Source of the DNA: an uncultured Oscillospiraceae bacterium
Lineage (GTDB): Bacteria > Bacillota > Clostridia > Oscillospirales > Oscillospiraceae
Assembly: GCA_934630555.1 (NCBI GenBank)
Contig: CAKTXB010000033.1
Location: forward strand, 1 to 13,158
Direction: 5' to 3'
DNA: 13,158 nucleotides
Below the pieces are notes generated by a model. The model saw only the letters and a program-made list of their open reading frames with translations, was not told where the DNA came from and ran no database searches. The position numbers were made by a program, and so were the translations under genes. Positions 13,073 to 13,158 of this stretch are shown here, piece by piece. The stretch's first letter is position 1. Each line of letters opens with the position of its first letter.

Positions 13073-13158
13073 CAGACCGTCAAAAGCCTCGCAGAGTTCG
13101 CGCCCGCAGGCGCGAAAAAAGTCCGGATCATTTTCGGCGGCGGCGTGTACGTCGCCGA
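13073..13158. other. Unassigned tail with an inverted repeat
   Basis: These 86 bases contain TTCGCGCC (13097-13104) and GGCGCGAA (13109-13116), an 8-bp stem with a 4-base loop. It is followed by A and not T, so it is not a plus-strand terminator. On the minus strand an open frame enters from the right edge and stops with TGA at 13074-13072, right beside the terminator. This could be the 3' end of a convergent gene, but a plus-strand frame (ending RIIFGGGVYVA) is also open with good codon use. Too short to decide. Confidence 0.3.

Noticed and set aside
1..13158. Insertion sequences, CRISPR arrays, tRNA or rRNA genes, attachment sites, replication origin
   Set aside because: No transposase, spaced repeat array, cloverleaf or other such feature was seen on either strand.

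Overview
This window holds one carbohydrate catabolism locus. It looks chromosomal and comes from a moderately G+C-rich Gram-positive, probably a gut Clostridia (Oscillospiraceae-like) organism. The signs are strong AGGAGG-type ribosome sites, a lipoprotein sugar-binding protein with a lipobox, sigma-A-type promoters, a CcpA-type cre sequence and two ROK repressors. Species cannot be fixed from sequence alone.

Layout: (a) 1-261, minus strand: the N-terminal end of a ROK-family repressor that runs off the left edge. (b) 262-669: an A+T-rich divergent control region. It has a good promoter for the repressor (300-328) and a near-consensus promoter for the rightward operon (536-564), followed by a ~100-nt leader. 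(c) 670-4296: a ribose/galactose-type ABC importer, in the order double ATPase, permease, lipoprotein binding protein. (d) 4497-11467: eight enzyme genes, all rightward. They are a zinc MDR dehydrogenase, a mannitol-1-phosphate-dehydrogenase-like long-chain polyol dehydrogenase, a small transaldolase, a SorE-like L-sorbose-1-phosphate reductase, a sorbitol-dehydrogenase-type zinc MDR, an RbsD-type pyranase and a large PfkB sugar kinase (with the MDR at 4497 and the MtlD-like gene opening the set; seven coding sequences are listed individually below). (e) 11468-11905: a stretch with no recognisable gene, then cre, promoter and operator-like sequences. (f) 11906-13030: a complete second ROK repressor, closed by a perfect palindromic terminator (13041-13072). 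(g) A short unassigned tail.

Working model (inference): the importer takes up a free polyol or ketose. The sorbitol-type dehydrogenase oxidises polyol to ketose, the pyranase converts the ring form, and the PfkB kinase phosphorylates the ketose. The SorE-like and MtlD-like enzymes then carry out the reduction/oxidation pair that turns a sorbose-1-phosphate-type ester into fructose 6-phosphate, and the transaldolase feeds the pentose phosphate pool. This would be a PTS-independent version of the classical Sor pathway, with an ABC importer plus a kinase in place of the phosphotransferase system.

The operon is divided by strong stem-loops at 4404-4455, 5587-5626 and 9821-9862, two of them terminator-like and placed just before a start codon. 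Expression of importer, enzymes and kinase is therefore probably graded.
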